Positions 48,112 to 58,496 of a stretch of DNA of 64,000 bases are shown in pieces (within the stretch, counting starts at the first letter, position 1; each line of letters starts with the position of its first letter). The translations under genes and the position numbers were made by a program. The notes under the pieces were generated by a model that was not told the DNA's origin, made no database searches, and was given only the letters and a program-made list of their open reading frames with translations. Origin of the DNA: Chitinophagaceae bacterium. Lineage in GTDB: Bacteria > Bacteroidota > Bacteroidia > Chitinophagales > Chitinophagaceae. The stretch lies in NCBI GenBank assembly GCA_024707305.1, contig JANPZZ010000012.1:1-64000 (forward strand). The letters run 5' to 3'.

Positions 48112-48774
48112 ATGTCTAAAACTGTCCTCATTCCTGGCGCGAGTGGCCGTACCGGCCGTGAGCTCGTACGGCAAAGCCTTCAGCGTGGCTGGAGCGTACA
48201 TGTGCTGGTTCGTAAACCCGCACATTTTCCATTTGAAAATAATAACCAGCTCAGCATTTTTGAAGGGTCAGCTGATGACGCTGAACTGCTTTCACGGGCT
48301 ATGTCAGGCTGTGAAGCGATCATTAGTGCTCTCAATATTTCCCGCAATAATGATTTTCCCTGGTCATCGTTGCGTACTCCCGTCAACTTCCTTTCCGAAA
48401 CAATGAAAAAGTTGGTTGTGCTGGCACCTGAGTATGGCATTCAACGATTGTTATTTACTTCTGCCTGGGGTGTAGGTGATTCCCGAAAAAGATATTCCCC
48501 GTTGGTTCAGGTGGATGATTGACAACAGTAATATTGCCCCTGCTTACGCTGATCATGAAAAACAGGAAGAGATTGCAGCCGCCTCCACACTTAACTGGAC
48601 CGCTGTGAGACCTGTGGGTTTATTAAATGGAACGAGTCGAAACCTGTACAGGTTTCTGTTTCAAGTGCCATCAAACCGAAACTTACGATTCGTCGCAGTG
48701 CGCTTGCCGCATTTATGTTGGACGAATTAGAGAAGAATGAATACATCCGCCATAAACCAGTGGTGTGGCAATAA
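48112..48774 (+). CDS. NAD(P)-binding NmrA-like oxidoreductase, two frameshifts
   Basis: The N-terminus MSKTVLIPGASGRTGRELVR is a GxxGxxG Rossmann motif of atypical SDRs (residues 8-14). GCEAIISALNISRNNDFPW and IQRLLFTSAWGVGDS follow. The frame breaks near 48485 (A5 run), continuing as WMIDNSNIAPAYADHEKQEE and LNWTAVRPVGLLN, and again near 48630, continuing as ESKPVQVSVSSAIKPKLTIR to the stop at 48774. The joined length of about 220 residues is normal. Family members bind NAD(P) and often sense redox state or modify quinones. Confidence 0.8.
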
Positions 48775-48915
48775 ATGAATCATAATGATCTATGATTAAT
48801 GTTGAGAATTCCCGTATCCATTTCCTACATTTCATTTGCCAATAATATCAGTTCATTCAATGCAGCGTTTCCAACTCACTCATGTCAGCCTACCTTGCCT
48901 GACAAAAGGTAAACT

Positions 48916-50221
48916 ATGCAAAAGTATTTATGGGTATTACTTCTGGGAATGCTGTTTGGCACCCGCGCAGAAGCGCAGATTGGAAATATCCTGAAAAAAG
49001 ACAAAAGACAAAGCTCAACAACGGATCGATAATAAGATCGATAAATCGATTGATAAAACATTAGACAAAGCCGAAGGAAAAAAGACCCACCGAAGTCTTC
49101 TGGCAAAAAAGAAAATACATCTGATGATGATTCATCAGATACAGATACACCCATTGCGAAGGAGGAGAAAAGCTTCAGCAGCTTTTCGAAATTTGATTTC
49201 ATTCCCGGCGACTCCATATTATACGCTGATGATTTTTCACAAGACGAACTGGGGGAACTTCCATTAAACTGGAATACAAATGGAACTGGCGAAGTATCAC
49301 CCCTGGATGGCATTGAAGGAAAATGGCTTCGGCTGCATAAAAACTTCCGTTACCTCAGCGCTAACCAAAGTGATTTTGGGGAAAACTTCACTGTTGAATT
49401 TGACCTCGTTTTGCAATTGAAAAGTACGGGTTGGATGTTTCCTGAATTCCGTGTGGGCATGTTTGCGACTGAAGGTGAATCGAAAACATCTAACGAGTTT
49501 CTTACCGCGTTTGGAAAGTATTCACATGTAAACGTGGAATTGAATCCAAGTGAAGGCGGCAACTCAAAAGCCAATGTGGAGTCTTATTATGATCGTCGTG
49601 GACACTTTAACAGTGCGAGCATGGCATGTGCGGTGATGGAAAAGTTTTACTTTAAACCAGTACACGTTTCCATCCAGGTACAAAAAGAGCGCCTTCGCCT
49701 CTGGGTAAACAGCGATAAAATTTTCGACGTTCCCAAAGGTGTACCTCTTGGTCGCACGCTTAATCAGTTGATTTTTGAAGTGGGTTCAACTAACTATCCT
49801 GAAGATAAGTATGGTGTATATATCAGCAATATCAAAAGTGGCAACTGGCAAGCCCGATACACGCCACAGGCTGATCGAAGAAGGCCGTTTCTCTACTACG
49901 GGTATTCTCTTCGATTTTCAGAGTGCGGTTATTAAACCAGAATCATATGGTGTTGTTAAAGACATCGCTGGGGTATTGAAGCAGTTCCCTGCGGTGAAGA
50001 TTAAAGTGCTTGGTCATACCAGCAGCGATGGCGATGACAATGCCAACATGGAGCTTTCACGTAAACGCGCTTCAGCCGTGAAGGATCTTTTAGTGAATGA
50101 GTTTGGTATTGATGCCAGTCGTATAGAAACAGAAGGCATGGGTGAAACACAACCTATTGCCGATAATAAAACCAAAGAAGGCAAAGCCGCCAACAGGCGT
50201 GTGGAGTTTGTGAAATTGTAA
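48916..50221 (+). CDS. OmpA-family secreted protein, three or more frameshifts
   Basis: From the ATG at 48916 a signal peptide (MQKYLWVLLLGMLFGTRAEA) is followed, after breaks near 48995 and 49085, by a Lys/Asp-rich linker and LYADDFSQDELGELPLNWNT, a beta-sandwich domain, then after a break near 49835 by the OmpA domain (ILFDFQSAVIKPESYGVVKD, VLGHTSSDGDDNANMELSRK, RIETEGMGETQPI, ANRRVEFVKL). The OmpA Asp and Arg that bind peptidoglycan are in LSRKRAS. The joined length is about 435 residues. The number of breaks is high even for this window, so true decay is possible. Confidence 0.72.
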
Positions 50222-50239
50222 AAAAGAAGAAGTCAGGTT

Positions 50240-51339
50240 ATGTTGTACAAATGGTTGTTGTTTCTAATTTTTTTCCGCTGCGCTTACTGGTAATGCGCAT
50301 ACAAATAAGGCGGACCATGAAAGTGGAAGCAACAACGCTGTGCGGGAGTTTGGGGCAGGCGACAGCCTGGCGGCAAAGCGTATATTCCGTATTGTTCTCA
50401 ACGATCCGGCGGCTTCGCGGGGCATTATCCGCGGTCGCCTGGGTTATACGGCAAAAGGACAACCTGTAAATGCCTGGTATTTTCCAGGCACAAGCGATGA
50501 ACGTGCCTTAATCATTGGAGGAATGCACGGATCGGAGTTGTCGTCTATAGCATTAGCCGAAGAGCTGATCGCCGCCTTACAGGAAGGGGAGCGTCCGTCC
50601 TATTCGGTTGTGATTGTGCCGAGACTTTTTCCCGACAATGCCGCCGAAGCAATTGGCCAGCCAAAACAATTGGGTTCGTTCCAGAATATCGGGCGTTACA
50701 GTTGTAAAGGTGCCACAGATCCCAACCGGCAAATGCCCAGTCCGGGACGTGCATTTGATCCTTCAACAGGGCTTGACCACATGGGCCGTAGAATTGAACG
50801 TGAAAACCAGTTTTTGTTACAGTTGATTCAGGATTTCCGTCCTTCGCGAATTGCAAATCTCCATGCAATACGTGATGAAAGCAAAGGAGGCATATATGCC
50901 GATCCACGTACCGACCATTTTGGTATTGCACTGGGCTTTGAGAGCGATAGTACACTTGCTATTGAAATGGCACTGGCTGCTTTGGAGGCAGGAGGATCGA
51001 TGAAAGGGAACGGTTTACCCGAACGATACAACACACTTTATTATAAAGACCCTGCAGCAGTTGCAGCAGGTCAGTGGCAGCCCCGCAACTTCATTGGATC
51101 ATTTGGGAAACAACTGCGCGGTGCCGGTGTATCCATGGGCACCTGGGGAAGTACAGCCATCGCACTCGAAAGACAATCCCGAACTCAATCGCCCAGCAAT
51201 GCGCGTGATCACGGTTGAATTTCCAGGAAGCAAACGACCCGTAGACTTTGAAACCAGCGAAGACAAACAGCGATGCGCACGACAGCTTAACGCATTTGTT
51301 ATCGCACTCAGGAAAGTATTCCTTGGAGAAGAGTATTAA
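50240..51339 (+). CDS. M14-like zinc carboxypeptidase / succinylglutamate desuccinylase-type protein, two frameshifts
   Basis: From the ATG at 50240 a signal peptide reads MLYKWLLFLIFF; the frame breaks in the T7 run near 50270 and continues as FSAALTGNAHTNKADHESGS. The zinc motif is in ALIIGGMHGSELSSIAL (HxxE), with FRPSRIANLHAIRDES supplying a further His. A second break near 51165 (after GSTAIA) leads to PAMRVITVEFPGSKRPVDFE and the stop at 51339. The joined length is about 365 residues. It probably cleaves a peptide or acyl-amino bond in the periplasm; the substrate is unknown. Confidence 0.75.
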
Positions 51340-51354
51340 AATAAACCTTAGAAT

Positions 51355-51822
51355 ATGGAAATCAAGATTGCTTATTTCGTTACTTTACTGCTGTATGCAG
51401 TCGTGATAAGCCAAAGTTTCGTTTTTTTGCTGACGATTTCAGGGGTAACCCGGCATATGCGGGCCAAATTTTATAAAGAAGCCAGGCAGTTGCTCGACAA
51501 ACATGTTAGCGAAAGCATAAGTATTGTGTATTACGCAACATTGTTGTCAACAATATTACTGGTTGCTTTCACTGTCTCTAACCCTAATGGACTCCTTTTT
51601 GTTTGTTCGGTAGTCGCACTCGTGTTGCTGATTGCCGATATATTTCTTACCCTGAAAGAAAATATACCCTTTCAACAAAGTATCCGTGGCTGGTCGCCGG
51701 CACGCACTCCTGAAAACTGGAGTAGCTATCGCTCGCGCTGGATCACAGGTACACGCGTGAAACAGGCTTTAAACCTCGCGGGTTTTCTGGCACTGGTCAG
51801 CGGCTTTGTTTTTGGACTTTAG
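51355..51822 (+). CDS. Hypothetical four-helix membrane protein
   Basis: The 155-residue protein has hydrophobic segments at residues about 3-28, 58-75, 79-95 and 138-153, separated by short loops (TRHMRAKFYKEARQLLDKHV, ENIPFQQSIRGWSPARTPEN). No family recognised. It is 15 bp after the M14 gene and 30 bp before a cytochrome gene, so may share a transcript. The gene is intact. Confidence 0.68.
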   Translation: MEIKIAYFVTLLLYAVVISQSFVFLLTISGVTRHMRAKFYKEARQLLDKHVSESISIVYYATLLSTILLVAFTVSNPNGLLFVCSVVALVLLIADIFLTLKENIPFQQSIRGWSPARTPENWSSYRSRWITGTRVKQALNLAGFLALVSGFVFGL

Positions 51823-51852
51823 ATTTTAACTTAAACCAACAGTATACTTAAC

Positions 51853-52437
51853 ATGAAAAAAGTCACGATTGTGCTGGCGATGGCAGCACTTACTACAACC
51901 ATCCTCGTATTCTCCTGCAAAAATCCATCTGCTGATTCAGGAACTGTAACATTGAGTCAGGATAGCCTGGTAAAGAAAGGCGCGTACCTTGTGAGTGTAA
52001 TGGGCTGCGATGACTGCCACAGCAACAAAGTAATGGGTGCACAAGGTCCGGAACTCGACATGGCCAACCGTTTTGGGGGACACCTTGCTTCCGCTCAACT
52101 TGGGCCAATCGACAAAAGTCAGTTAGACAAAGGCTGGGTATTGTTCAGCATGGCGCAAACAGCCACATTTGGTCCATGGGGTATTTCATATGCAGCGAAC
52201 ATTTCTTCCAGCGAGCATGGCATTGGCAACTGGACACTCGACCAGTTTAAACTTGCACTTCGCGAGGGGAAATACAAAGGTTTGAAAGAAAGCCGTCCTC
52301 TGTTGCCTCCTATGCCATGGGAAGGTTATAAGAACCTGAAAGATGAAGATCTCGAAGCTATTTTTACTTACCTCAAGTCAACTCCTCCTGTTGATAATGT
52401 GGTTCCAGCATGGGTGCCTATTGCGGAAGTGAAATAA
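51853..52437 (+). CDS. c-type cytochrome lipoprotein
   Basis: The 194-residue protein has a lipoprotein signal (TTTILVFSC22), one heme-binding motif GCDDCHSNKV (CxxCH near residue 55) and a candidate axial Met in LLPPMPWEGYKNLKDEDLEA, followed by IFTYLKSTPPVDNVVPAW, a layout typical of small cytochrome c lipoproteins fused to nothing else. It should carry electrons at the outer face of the membrane or in the periplasm. The gene is intact and followed by a terminator. Confidence 0.86.
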   Translation: MKKVTIVLAMAALTTTILVFSCKNPSADSGTVTLSQDSLVKKGAYLVSVMGCDDCHSNKVMGAQGPELDMANRFGGHLASAQLGPIDKSQLDKGWVLFSMAQTATFGPWGISYAANISSSEHGIGNWTLDQFKLALREGKYKGLKESRPLLPPMPWEGYKNLKDEDLEAIFTYLKSTPPVDNVVPAWVPIAEVK

Positions 52438-52458
52438 AAATAACAACCAATAAAAATA

Positions 52459-52495
52459 AAAGCCCATTCGATTGAAGTGCGAATGGGCTTTATTT
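52459..52495 (+). terminator. Bidirectional terminator
   Basis: The stem AAAGCCCATTCG / CGAATGGGCTTT is followed by ATTTT. It lies between convergent cytochrome and glycosyltransferase genes. Confidence 0.87.
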
Positions 52496-52525
52496 TAGAA
52501 GCGATGAAGGTTCATTTCTGACTAT

Positions 52526-53917
52526 CTAATATGCATTCTTTTCACCTTTGGCCATATTAAATGCAGTGAGCAGAATAATACGCGTATCGAGCCAGAGGCT
52601 CCAGTTTTCAAGATACCAGATGTCATATTCGATACGGTTGTTAATGTCTTCAAACATTTTAATTTCTCCACGGTAACCATGTATCTGGGCCCATCCTGTG
52701 ATGCCGGGTTTCAGGAAGTGGCGCAGCATATAAGTTTGAATGATTTTGGAATAATCATCTGTATGCTTCACCATGTGAGGACGTGGACCAACTACACTCA
52801 TATCGCTGAGAAATACATTAAAGAATTGCGGCATTTCATCCAGGCTTGTTTTCCGAAGGAATGCTCCCAGTTTGGTAATGCGTGCATCTCCTTTAGTCGC
52901 CTGTTTCTCATTTGCATCTTTGTTCATACGCATCGTCCTGAACTTGATACAATTGAATGGTCGACCACCTTTACCACTACGTTGTTGGATAAAAAAGATG
53001 GGGCCTCTTGATTCTAAGAGTATCAACAATGAAATGATGGGAACAAGCCATGATAAAATAAATAGTATCACAAGCGAGCTCACTACGATATCGTATAAAC
53101 GTTTTTTGATACGGTTGCCAACATCATCGAGAGGTTCCTTGCGGAGGGAAAGTACAGGTAAGTCGTTGAGATAATCAATATGTACCGGCTTTCTTACAAA
53201 ATGGGAGAGATCGGGGATAATCCGGAAACGGATACATGCCTGATCTGCCTGGTTCATTAACTTATAAATGCCCATTTGCTGCTCGGGTGCAATGGTTGAA
53301 AATATCTCGGTGACCCTGAATTTTTTTGAGAGGTCAATGATATTTTCAAAATCGTCATATATCGGATACTTCGAAAGTTCAGTTACGTTCTGTGGTGATT
53401 CGAAGAAGCCTACGATCTCGGTTTTTACGGGTTCCTGTTCCAGGTAGTCTGCCAGTTTTTTTGCTCGTTCATTATAACCAATGATCATCACCTTTCTAAC
53501 GATATGGTGTTTGCTCTGCAAAAATCCCTGCAATGCCAGGTGTACAATCCGGTTGATCAGCAGGCATATAGCAAACGATACGAGGACGGCCGTGAGGAAT
53601 AAACGTGAGATATCTGCTTCTTTATTAAATACCAGGTACAGCATCGTTAAGCCCAGGTAATAGGCATATGCTGAAACGGTACGTTTCGAAAAGCGTTCAA
53701 ATGAGTAGATGTGTTTGTCGTTGTATAAACCGAGTACCCAGCAGGAGAGGGCCCAGGCGAAATTTGAAAAAAACCAGAGATAGGTGTATTGAACCGAGTC
53801 GTCGCCATCGAGATGCTTTTCAAAAGCGAAGCGACAAATAATAAACACCATGTTCAATACTACCAGGTCGAGAATGATAAAACTGATACGGAGTAGGTTT
53901 GCGAGTCGCTGGTTCAT
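52526..53917 (-). CDS. Undecaprenyl-phosphate glucose phosphotransferase (WcaJ/polyprenyl glycosylphosphotransferase)
   Basis: The 463-residue membrane enzyme has four N-terminal helices (residues about 9-130), a CoA-binding-like Rossmann domain (VMIIGYNERAKKLADYLEQE), a fifth helix (SSLVILFILSWLVPIISLLI) and the catalytic domain (FFIQQRSGKGGRPFNCIKFR, FLRKTSLDEMPQFFNVFLSD, SVVGPRPHMVKHTDDYS, FLKPGITGWAQIHGYRGE). It attaches the first sugar phosphate to the lipid carrier and starts a repeat-unit polysaccharide. WcaJ-like enzymes use UDP-glucose; other sugars are possible. The gene is intact and precedes the glycosyltransferase cluster. Confidence 0.93.
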   Translation of the reverse strand: MNQRLANLLRISFIILDLVVLNMVFIICRFAFEKHLDGDDSVQYTYLWFFSNFAWALSCWVLGLYNDKHIYSFERFSKRTVSAYAYYLGLTMLYLVFNKEADISRLFLTAVLVSFAICLLINRIVHLALQGFLQSKHHIVRKVMIIGYNERAKKLADYLEQEPVKTEIVGFFESPQNVTELSKYPIYDDFENIIDLSKKFRVTEIFSTIAPEQQMGIYKLMNQADQACIRFRIIPDLSHFVRKPVHIDYLNDLPVLSLRKEPLDDVGNRIKKRLYDIVVSSLVILFILSWLVPIISLLILLESRGPIFFIQQRSGKGGRPFNCIKFRTMRMNKDANEKQATKGDARITKLGAFLRKTSLDEMPQFFNVFLSDMSVVGPRPHMVKHTDDYSKIIQTYMLRHFLKPGITGWAQIHGYRGEIKMFEDINNRIEYDIWYLENWSLWLDTRIILLTAFNMAKGEKNAY

Positions 53918-54319
53918 TTTAGAAATAAGGTAATTAAAGCACTAAGAAACGAAATAAAGCTAGCAATAGCAATCCTCCTTTCATCTTTCACAGGAAGAAA
54001 CTGATAGTTTTTCTAAGCGTTTTTACGTGTCATGTTAGGATATATTTCGAATTGATAAAAAATGCTATTAAACAGGCCTTTTTTAGATCCCTTTGGCATT
54101 TAGTTGATCTAAATTAACAAATTGAATTTTCTCTTCGGGCAAATCCAATTTTTTTCGCGAAAAAATACTTAAAACAGGCCTATTTTTTCAACATCTCTGT
54201 TGAAAACTTCAATTTGGCAGAAAAATTGGTCTTATTGCGAAAGAAATCAACGCACCCTTTGAGAAACCAATTGTCGTTGATTTCGGCTCGATTAGTATTA
54301 GTAATAAATCCAATATCGT
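53918..54319 (+). promoter_or_regulatory. 402-bp leader with a palindrome and a direct repeat
   Basis: This gap before the large surface-protein gene holds no convincing gene. TTTTTTCGCGAAAAAA at 54150-54165 is a perfect 16-bp palindrome. AAACAGGCCT occurs at about 54070 and again at about 54172. The region is AT-rich. An upstream promoter for the divergent WcaJ gene should also lie here, but I cannot place a clear TAnnTTTG pair. Confidence 0.4.
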
Positions 54320-57300
54320 ATGTACCCCTTAGTAGCGTATTTTACTCGGTTGTTCGTGCTCGTGCAGGTATTCCTCCTTCTCGGAACTGTAGGCTTTAGC
54401 CAGAGTGCAAACTTTTCATTTACCGAAATTCCTTATTCACAGGCAGAGGTTATTGCTCCCGGTCGCGGTGTGGAACAGTGGCATGATCAGAATCATGTGA
54501 ACGTTCCAGTAGAAGGCAACAATACACAACGTATCGACAAGTATTATCGTTTTATCTGGTCGGAACTGGAGGTTGGTAACCGTCAGTACGACTGGCGTTA
54601 TTTTGACTCTGAAATCCGCAATGCGATTTCAAAGGGTCAAAAATTTTCGTTTGGTATCATGAGCCACAATGCGAGTGCAAATGCACAAACACGTGGTATC
54701 GTTAATACTGGTGACGGCCGTCTGGCATGTTACCCACGTTACCTTCATGATCAAATGATGAGTGAGTCGGTGAAACCCTGGGTTTCATCACAATCCAACA
54801 AGTGGGTGCCCAACTGGAATAGTAATTACTATCTCACAGCAATGGAAGACCTGCATGCTGCACTCAATCAGTACATCATGACTGCTACGTACAACGGTGT
54901 TCGTTACCGTGATGTAGTTAACTATATTGACATCCGTGGTTACGGTTCTTATGGAGAATGGCACCAGGCTGGTATCATCAATACAATGTCTGAAATTCCT
55001 TCAGGCGCCCGTGCTACCACCGAAACGTTGAAGCGTATCATTGATGCACACGTTAAGAAATTCACTGATTTCCCCCTCACCATTATCTTCAACGCTTTTG
55101 ACGGCAACCGACTCGGCAACACAATGAATGCCCCTGAGGTAGCTTACCACGCACTTACAGTTAGAAATAACTGGGGTCTGGTTGGTTGGAGAAGAGATAA
55201 CTGGGGTGCCCTTGATGATTATATCAAATGGTATACAGAACAAAATACGTTGACTGTAAACGGCATGAGGCTCGATACAGCCATCATGAACCGTTGGAAA
55301 TATGCTCCAATTGTTGGTGAACCCAACAATGGCGGTGTTTATTATAATGGTTGTGATTACGGCGACCTGGAAAACCAGGTACGTAAGTATCACGCCGTTT
55401 CATTTGGTAACGGAAACATGTTCTCCCTGAGTTCAGCATGCGGTAAGAACAATGTACGCGCTGCTTCAAAAGCTGCCGGTTACCGTATGTTGTTGACAGG
55501 TGGTAGTATCTCAAGTTCCTCAATCGCTACGGGATCAAGTTTCCGTATTTCCCTTGACTGGAAAAATGCTGGTATATCACCTACCTATGAGAACTGGAAT
55601 GTTATTTACCAGTTGAAGAACAGTTCCGGTGCAGTTGTATGGACAGGTAATTCAGGCTTCAAGCTGAAATGGTTCCTGCCTGCATCAACCAGCACAACAC
55701 ACTCCGACAATTTCACACTTCCTTCAAGTGTTTCCAATGGTACTTACGCATTGAGCGTTATTATTCGTGATCCAAATAATTATCGTCAGCCATTTACGCT
55801 GAATATTCAGGGCCGTGCTGCTGATGGTAGCTACCCACTGGGTTCAGTTACTGTTACTACAGGTTCAGGCAACACCAACCAGGCTCCTGTAGCTAGTGCA
55901 GGCCCCGACCGCTCTATCCAACTTCCTGTTAATACAACAACGCTGGATGGTAGTGGTTCCAACGATCCCGATGGTTCTATCGGATCATATGCATGGACAC
56001 AGGTAAGTGGTCCTTCAACAGCTACTTTCAGCTCTACTTCAGTGGTTTCACCAAATGTAAGCGGACTGCTGGCTGGTACTTACCGTTTTCGTTTAACTGT
56101 TACCGACAATGGTGGACTTGCTGCTACGGATGATGTTAACGTTACTGTAGCTGCTGCCACACCTTCAAACCAGGCTCCAGTGGCAAATGCGGGTGCAGAT
56201 CGTACCATTCAGTTGCCTACCAACTCAGTAACGCTGAATGGTAGCGGTTCATCTGATCCTGATGGCAGTATTTCTGCCTACCTGTGGACGCAGGTGAGTG
56301 GACCTTCAACAGCCAGGTTTAGTTCAACAACTGTTGTTTCACCAACTGTTAGTACGCTGCAGGCTGGAACATACACCTTCCGTTTGCGTGTAACTGACAA
56401 TGGCGGATTGACAGCAACGGATGAAGTGGTGATTCGCGTGAATGCAGCAGCCAACCAGGCTCCTGTAGCAAATGCAGGTGCTGATCGTACCATCCAGTTG
56501 CCAACAAATTCAGTAGCACTGAATGGTAGTGGTTCTTCTGATCCTGATGGAACAATCGCAGCATACCTGTGGACGCAGGTAAGCGGTCCTTCAACTGCAA
56601 CATTTAGTTCAACAACCTCAGTGTCTACAACAGTAGGTGCACTGCAGGCTGGTACCTATACATTCCGTTTGCGTGTAACTGACAATGGCGGATTGACAGC
56701 GACTGATGAAGTGGTGATTCGCGTGAATGCAGCAGCCAACCAGGCTCCTGTAGCAAATGCAGGTGCTGATCGTACCATCCAGTTGCCAACAAATTCAGTA
56801 GCACTGAATGGTAGTGGTTCATCTGACCCGGATGGAACCATTGCGGCATACCTGTGGACGCAGGTAAGCGGTCCTTCAACTGCAACATTTAGTTCAACAA
56901 CCTCAGTGGCTACAACGGTAGGTGCACTGCAGGCTGGTACCTATACATTCCGTTTGCGGGTAACTGATAATGGTGGACTGACAGCAACAGACGATGTAGT
57001 GATTCGTGTGAATGCAGCAGCCAACCAGGCTCCTGTAGCAAATGCTGGATCAGATCGTACTATTCAATTGCCTACGAATACGGTTACATTGAATGGTAGT
57101 AGTTCATCTGACCCGGATGGTACCATTGCAGCATATCTGTGGACACAGGTGAGTGGACCTTCAACCGCAACGATTAGCTCTACAACATCTGTAGCGCCCA
57201 CGGCGCGAGATCTGCAAGCAGGTACCTATACATTCCGTTTGCGTGTGACTGATAATGGTGGACTGACAGCAACAGACGAAGTGACCATTCGCGTAAATGC

Positions 57301-58423
57301 TGCGGCCAATCAGGCTCCAGTAGCAAATGCAGGTGCTAATCGCACGATTCAATTGCCCGCAAATTCAACTACCCTGAACGGAAGCAGCTCTTCAGACCCA
57401 GATGGTACCATTGTAGCATATTTATGGTCACAGGTAAGTGGACCTGCAACTGCAAGCTTCAGCTCCACAACTTCAACAACGCCTACTGTGCGTAATTTGG
57501 TAGAAGGAGTCTACGTATTCCGTTTGCGTGTTACGGATAATGGTGGTTTGACTGCAACAGCAGATGTAACGATTCGTGTGAATGCTTCAGCTAACGAGGC
57601 TCCCATTGCAAATGCCGGTGCAAACCGTACGATTACTTTGCCTACAACATCAGTAACCTTAAATGGTAGATCTTCATCCGATCCTGATGGAACCATTGCA
57701 GAATATTTCTGGTCGCAATTGAGCGGTCCTTCAAACGCATCTTTCGGTTCAACAACCGCGGTGGCTACAACCGTTCGCAACCTGCAGTTAGGTACTTACC
57801 GCTTCCAATTGCAAGTAACTGACAACAGAGGCGCGAGAGCTACAGCTACCGTTACTATTACCGTAATTCAGGCAACCAACGTTGCTCCGGTTGCAGATGC
57901 CGGACCTGATCAGCAACTGCCTGCAGGTACAACCCGCACTATATTGAATGCACGTAACTCATTCGATCGTGATGGCAGCATCGTAAGCTATAGCTGGAAA
58001 CAGATTAACGGACCTGGTGGTGCTGTGATTGAAAATGCAACTGCAGATTCAACAGGCGTTCGCAACCTGGCAGCAGGGGAGTACAGCTTCGTACTGACAG
58101 TAACGGATAACAGAGGCGCTACTGCAACAGATACAGTTAAAGTAACGGTTGACAGCAACTCAGGTTCACGCGGGTTTGTTTATCCGAACCCTGCAACTGA
58201 TGTGATCAACGTAACTGTTACCAGTCATACAAGATCAACCATGGGCTTTGCAATCCTGGATATGAGCGGTCGCGTAGTAGCACCGATTGTAACCAAAGAA
58301 GTGGGCGCTGGTTATTCAGTAGTTCAACTCAATGTGAACAGATTGAAACCTGGTAAATACCTGGTTCAAATTTCAAACAGGTACAACAGAAAACTTTCAG
58401 TGTACTCATTTATTAAAATGTAA
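54320..58423 (+). CDS. Large T9SS-secreted surface protein: TIM-barrel/DUF4832-like domain, eight PKD-like repeats
   Basis: The 1367-residue protein has a signal peptide (LFVLVQVFLLLGTVGFSQS), a barrel-like domain (EQWHDQNHVNVPVEGNNTQR, DRYYRF-like YYRFIWSELEVGNRQYDWRY, YIDIRGYGSYGEWHQAG) with a DUF4832-like beta domain (about residues 380-500), then eight repeats of about 95 residues of the PKD/REJ type (NQAPVANAGADRTIQLPTNS, SGSSDPDGTIAAYLWTQVSG, TYTFRLRVTDNGGLTATDEV), and a T9SS sorting domain at the end (GFVYPNPATDVINVTV, LKPGKYLVQISNRYN). Repeats 3 and 4 are nearly identical in DNA (285-bp period from about 56451). The barrel may be a glycoside hydrolase; no catalytic pair is obvious. 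The gene is intact. Confidence 0.9.
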   Translation: MYPLVAYFTRLFVLVQVFLLLGTVGFSQSANFSFTEIPYSQAEVIAPGRGVEQWHDQNHVNVPVEGNNTQRIDKYYRFIWSELEVGNRQYDWRYFDSEIRNAISKGQKFSFGIMSHNASANAQTRGIVNTGDGRLACYPRYLHDQMMSESVKPWVSSQSNKWVPNWNSNYYLTAMEDLHAALNQYIMTATYNGVRYRDVVNYIDIRGYGSYGEWHQAGIINTMSEIPSGARATTETLKRIIDAHVKKFTDFPLTIIFNAFDGNRLGNTMNAPEVAYHALTVRNNWGLVGWRRDNWGALDDYIKWYTEQNTLTVNGMRLDTAIMNRWKYAPIVGEPNNGGVYYNGCDYGDLENQVRKYHAVSFGNGNMFSLSSACGKNNVRAASKAAGYRMLLTGGSISSSSIATGSSFRISLDWKNAGISPTYENWNVIYQLKNSSGAVVWTGNSGFKLKWFLPASTSTTHSDNFTLPSSVSNGTYALSVIIRDPNNYRQPFTLNIQGRAADGSYPLGSVTVTTGSGNTNQAPVASAGPDRSIQLPVNTTTLDGSGSNDPDGSIGSYAWTQVSGPSTATFSSTSVVSPNVSGLLAGTYRFRLTVTDNGGLAATDDVNVTVAAATPSNQAPVANAGADRTIQLPTNSVTLNGSGSSDPDGSISAYLWTQVSGPSTARFSSTTVVSPTVSTLQAGTYTFRLRVTDNGGLTATDEVVIRVNAAANQAPVANAGADRTIQLPTNSVALNGSGSSDPDGTIAAYLWTQVSGPSTATFSSTTSVSTTVGALQAGTYTFRLRVTDNGGLTATDEVVIRVNAAANQAPVANAGADRTIQLPTNSVALNGSGSSDPDGTIAAYLWTQVSGPSTATFSSTTSVATTVGALQAGTYTFRLRVTDNGGLTATDDVVIRVNAAANQAPVANAGSDRTIQLPTNTVTLNGSSSSDPDGTIAAYLWTQVSGPSTATISSTTSVAPTARDLQAGTYTFRLRVTDNGGLTATDEVTIRVNAAANQAPVANAGANRTIQLPANSTTLNGSSSSDPDGTIVAYLWSQVSGPATASFSSTTSTTPTVRNLVEGVYVFRLRVTDNGGLTATADVTIRVNASANEAPIANAGANRTITLPTTSVTLNGRSSSDPDGTIAEYFWSQLSGPSNASFGSTTAVATTVRNLQLGTYRFQLQVTDNRGARATATVTITVIQATNVAPVADAGPDQQLPAGTTRTILNARNSFDRDGSIVSYSWKQINGPGGAVIENATADSTGVRNLAAGEYSFVLTVTDNRGATATDTVKVTVDSNSGSRGFVYPNPATDVINVTVTSHTRSTMGFAILDMSGRVVAPIVTKEVGAGYSVVQLNVNRLKPGKYLVQISNRYNRKLSVYSFIKM

Positions 58424-58446
58424 TTACATCGAATAATAGATAATAG

Positions 58447-58480
58447 AAAAGACCCGGTTCATCCGGGTCTTTTCTATTTA
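58447..58480 (+). terminator. Bidirectional terminator
   Basis: AAAAGACCCGG-TTCAT-CCGGGTCTTTT then CTATTT lies between the convergent surface-protein and glycosyltransferase genes. Confidence 0.9.
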
Positions 58481-58496
58481 TCAAAATCGATAAAAA

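Noticed and set aside
55001..57780. Several reverse-strand open frames of 60-130 codons across the PKD repeats.
   Set aside because: They repeat with the repeat unit itself and are shadows of the surface-protein gene.
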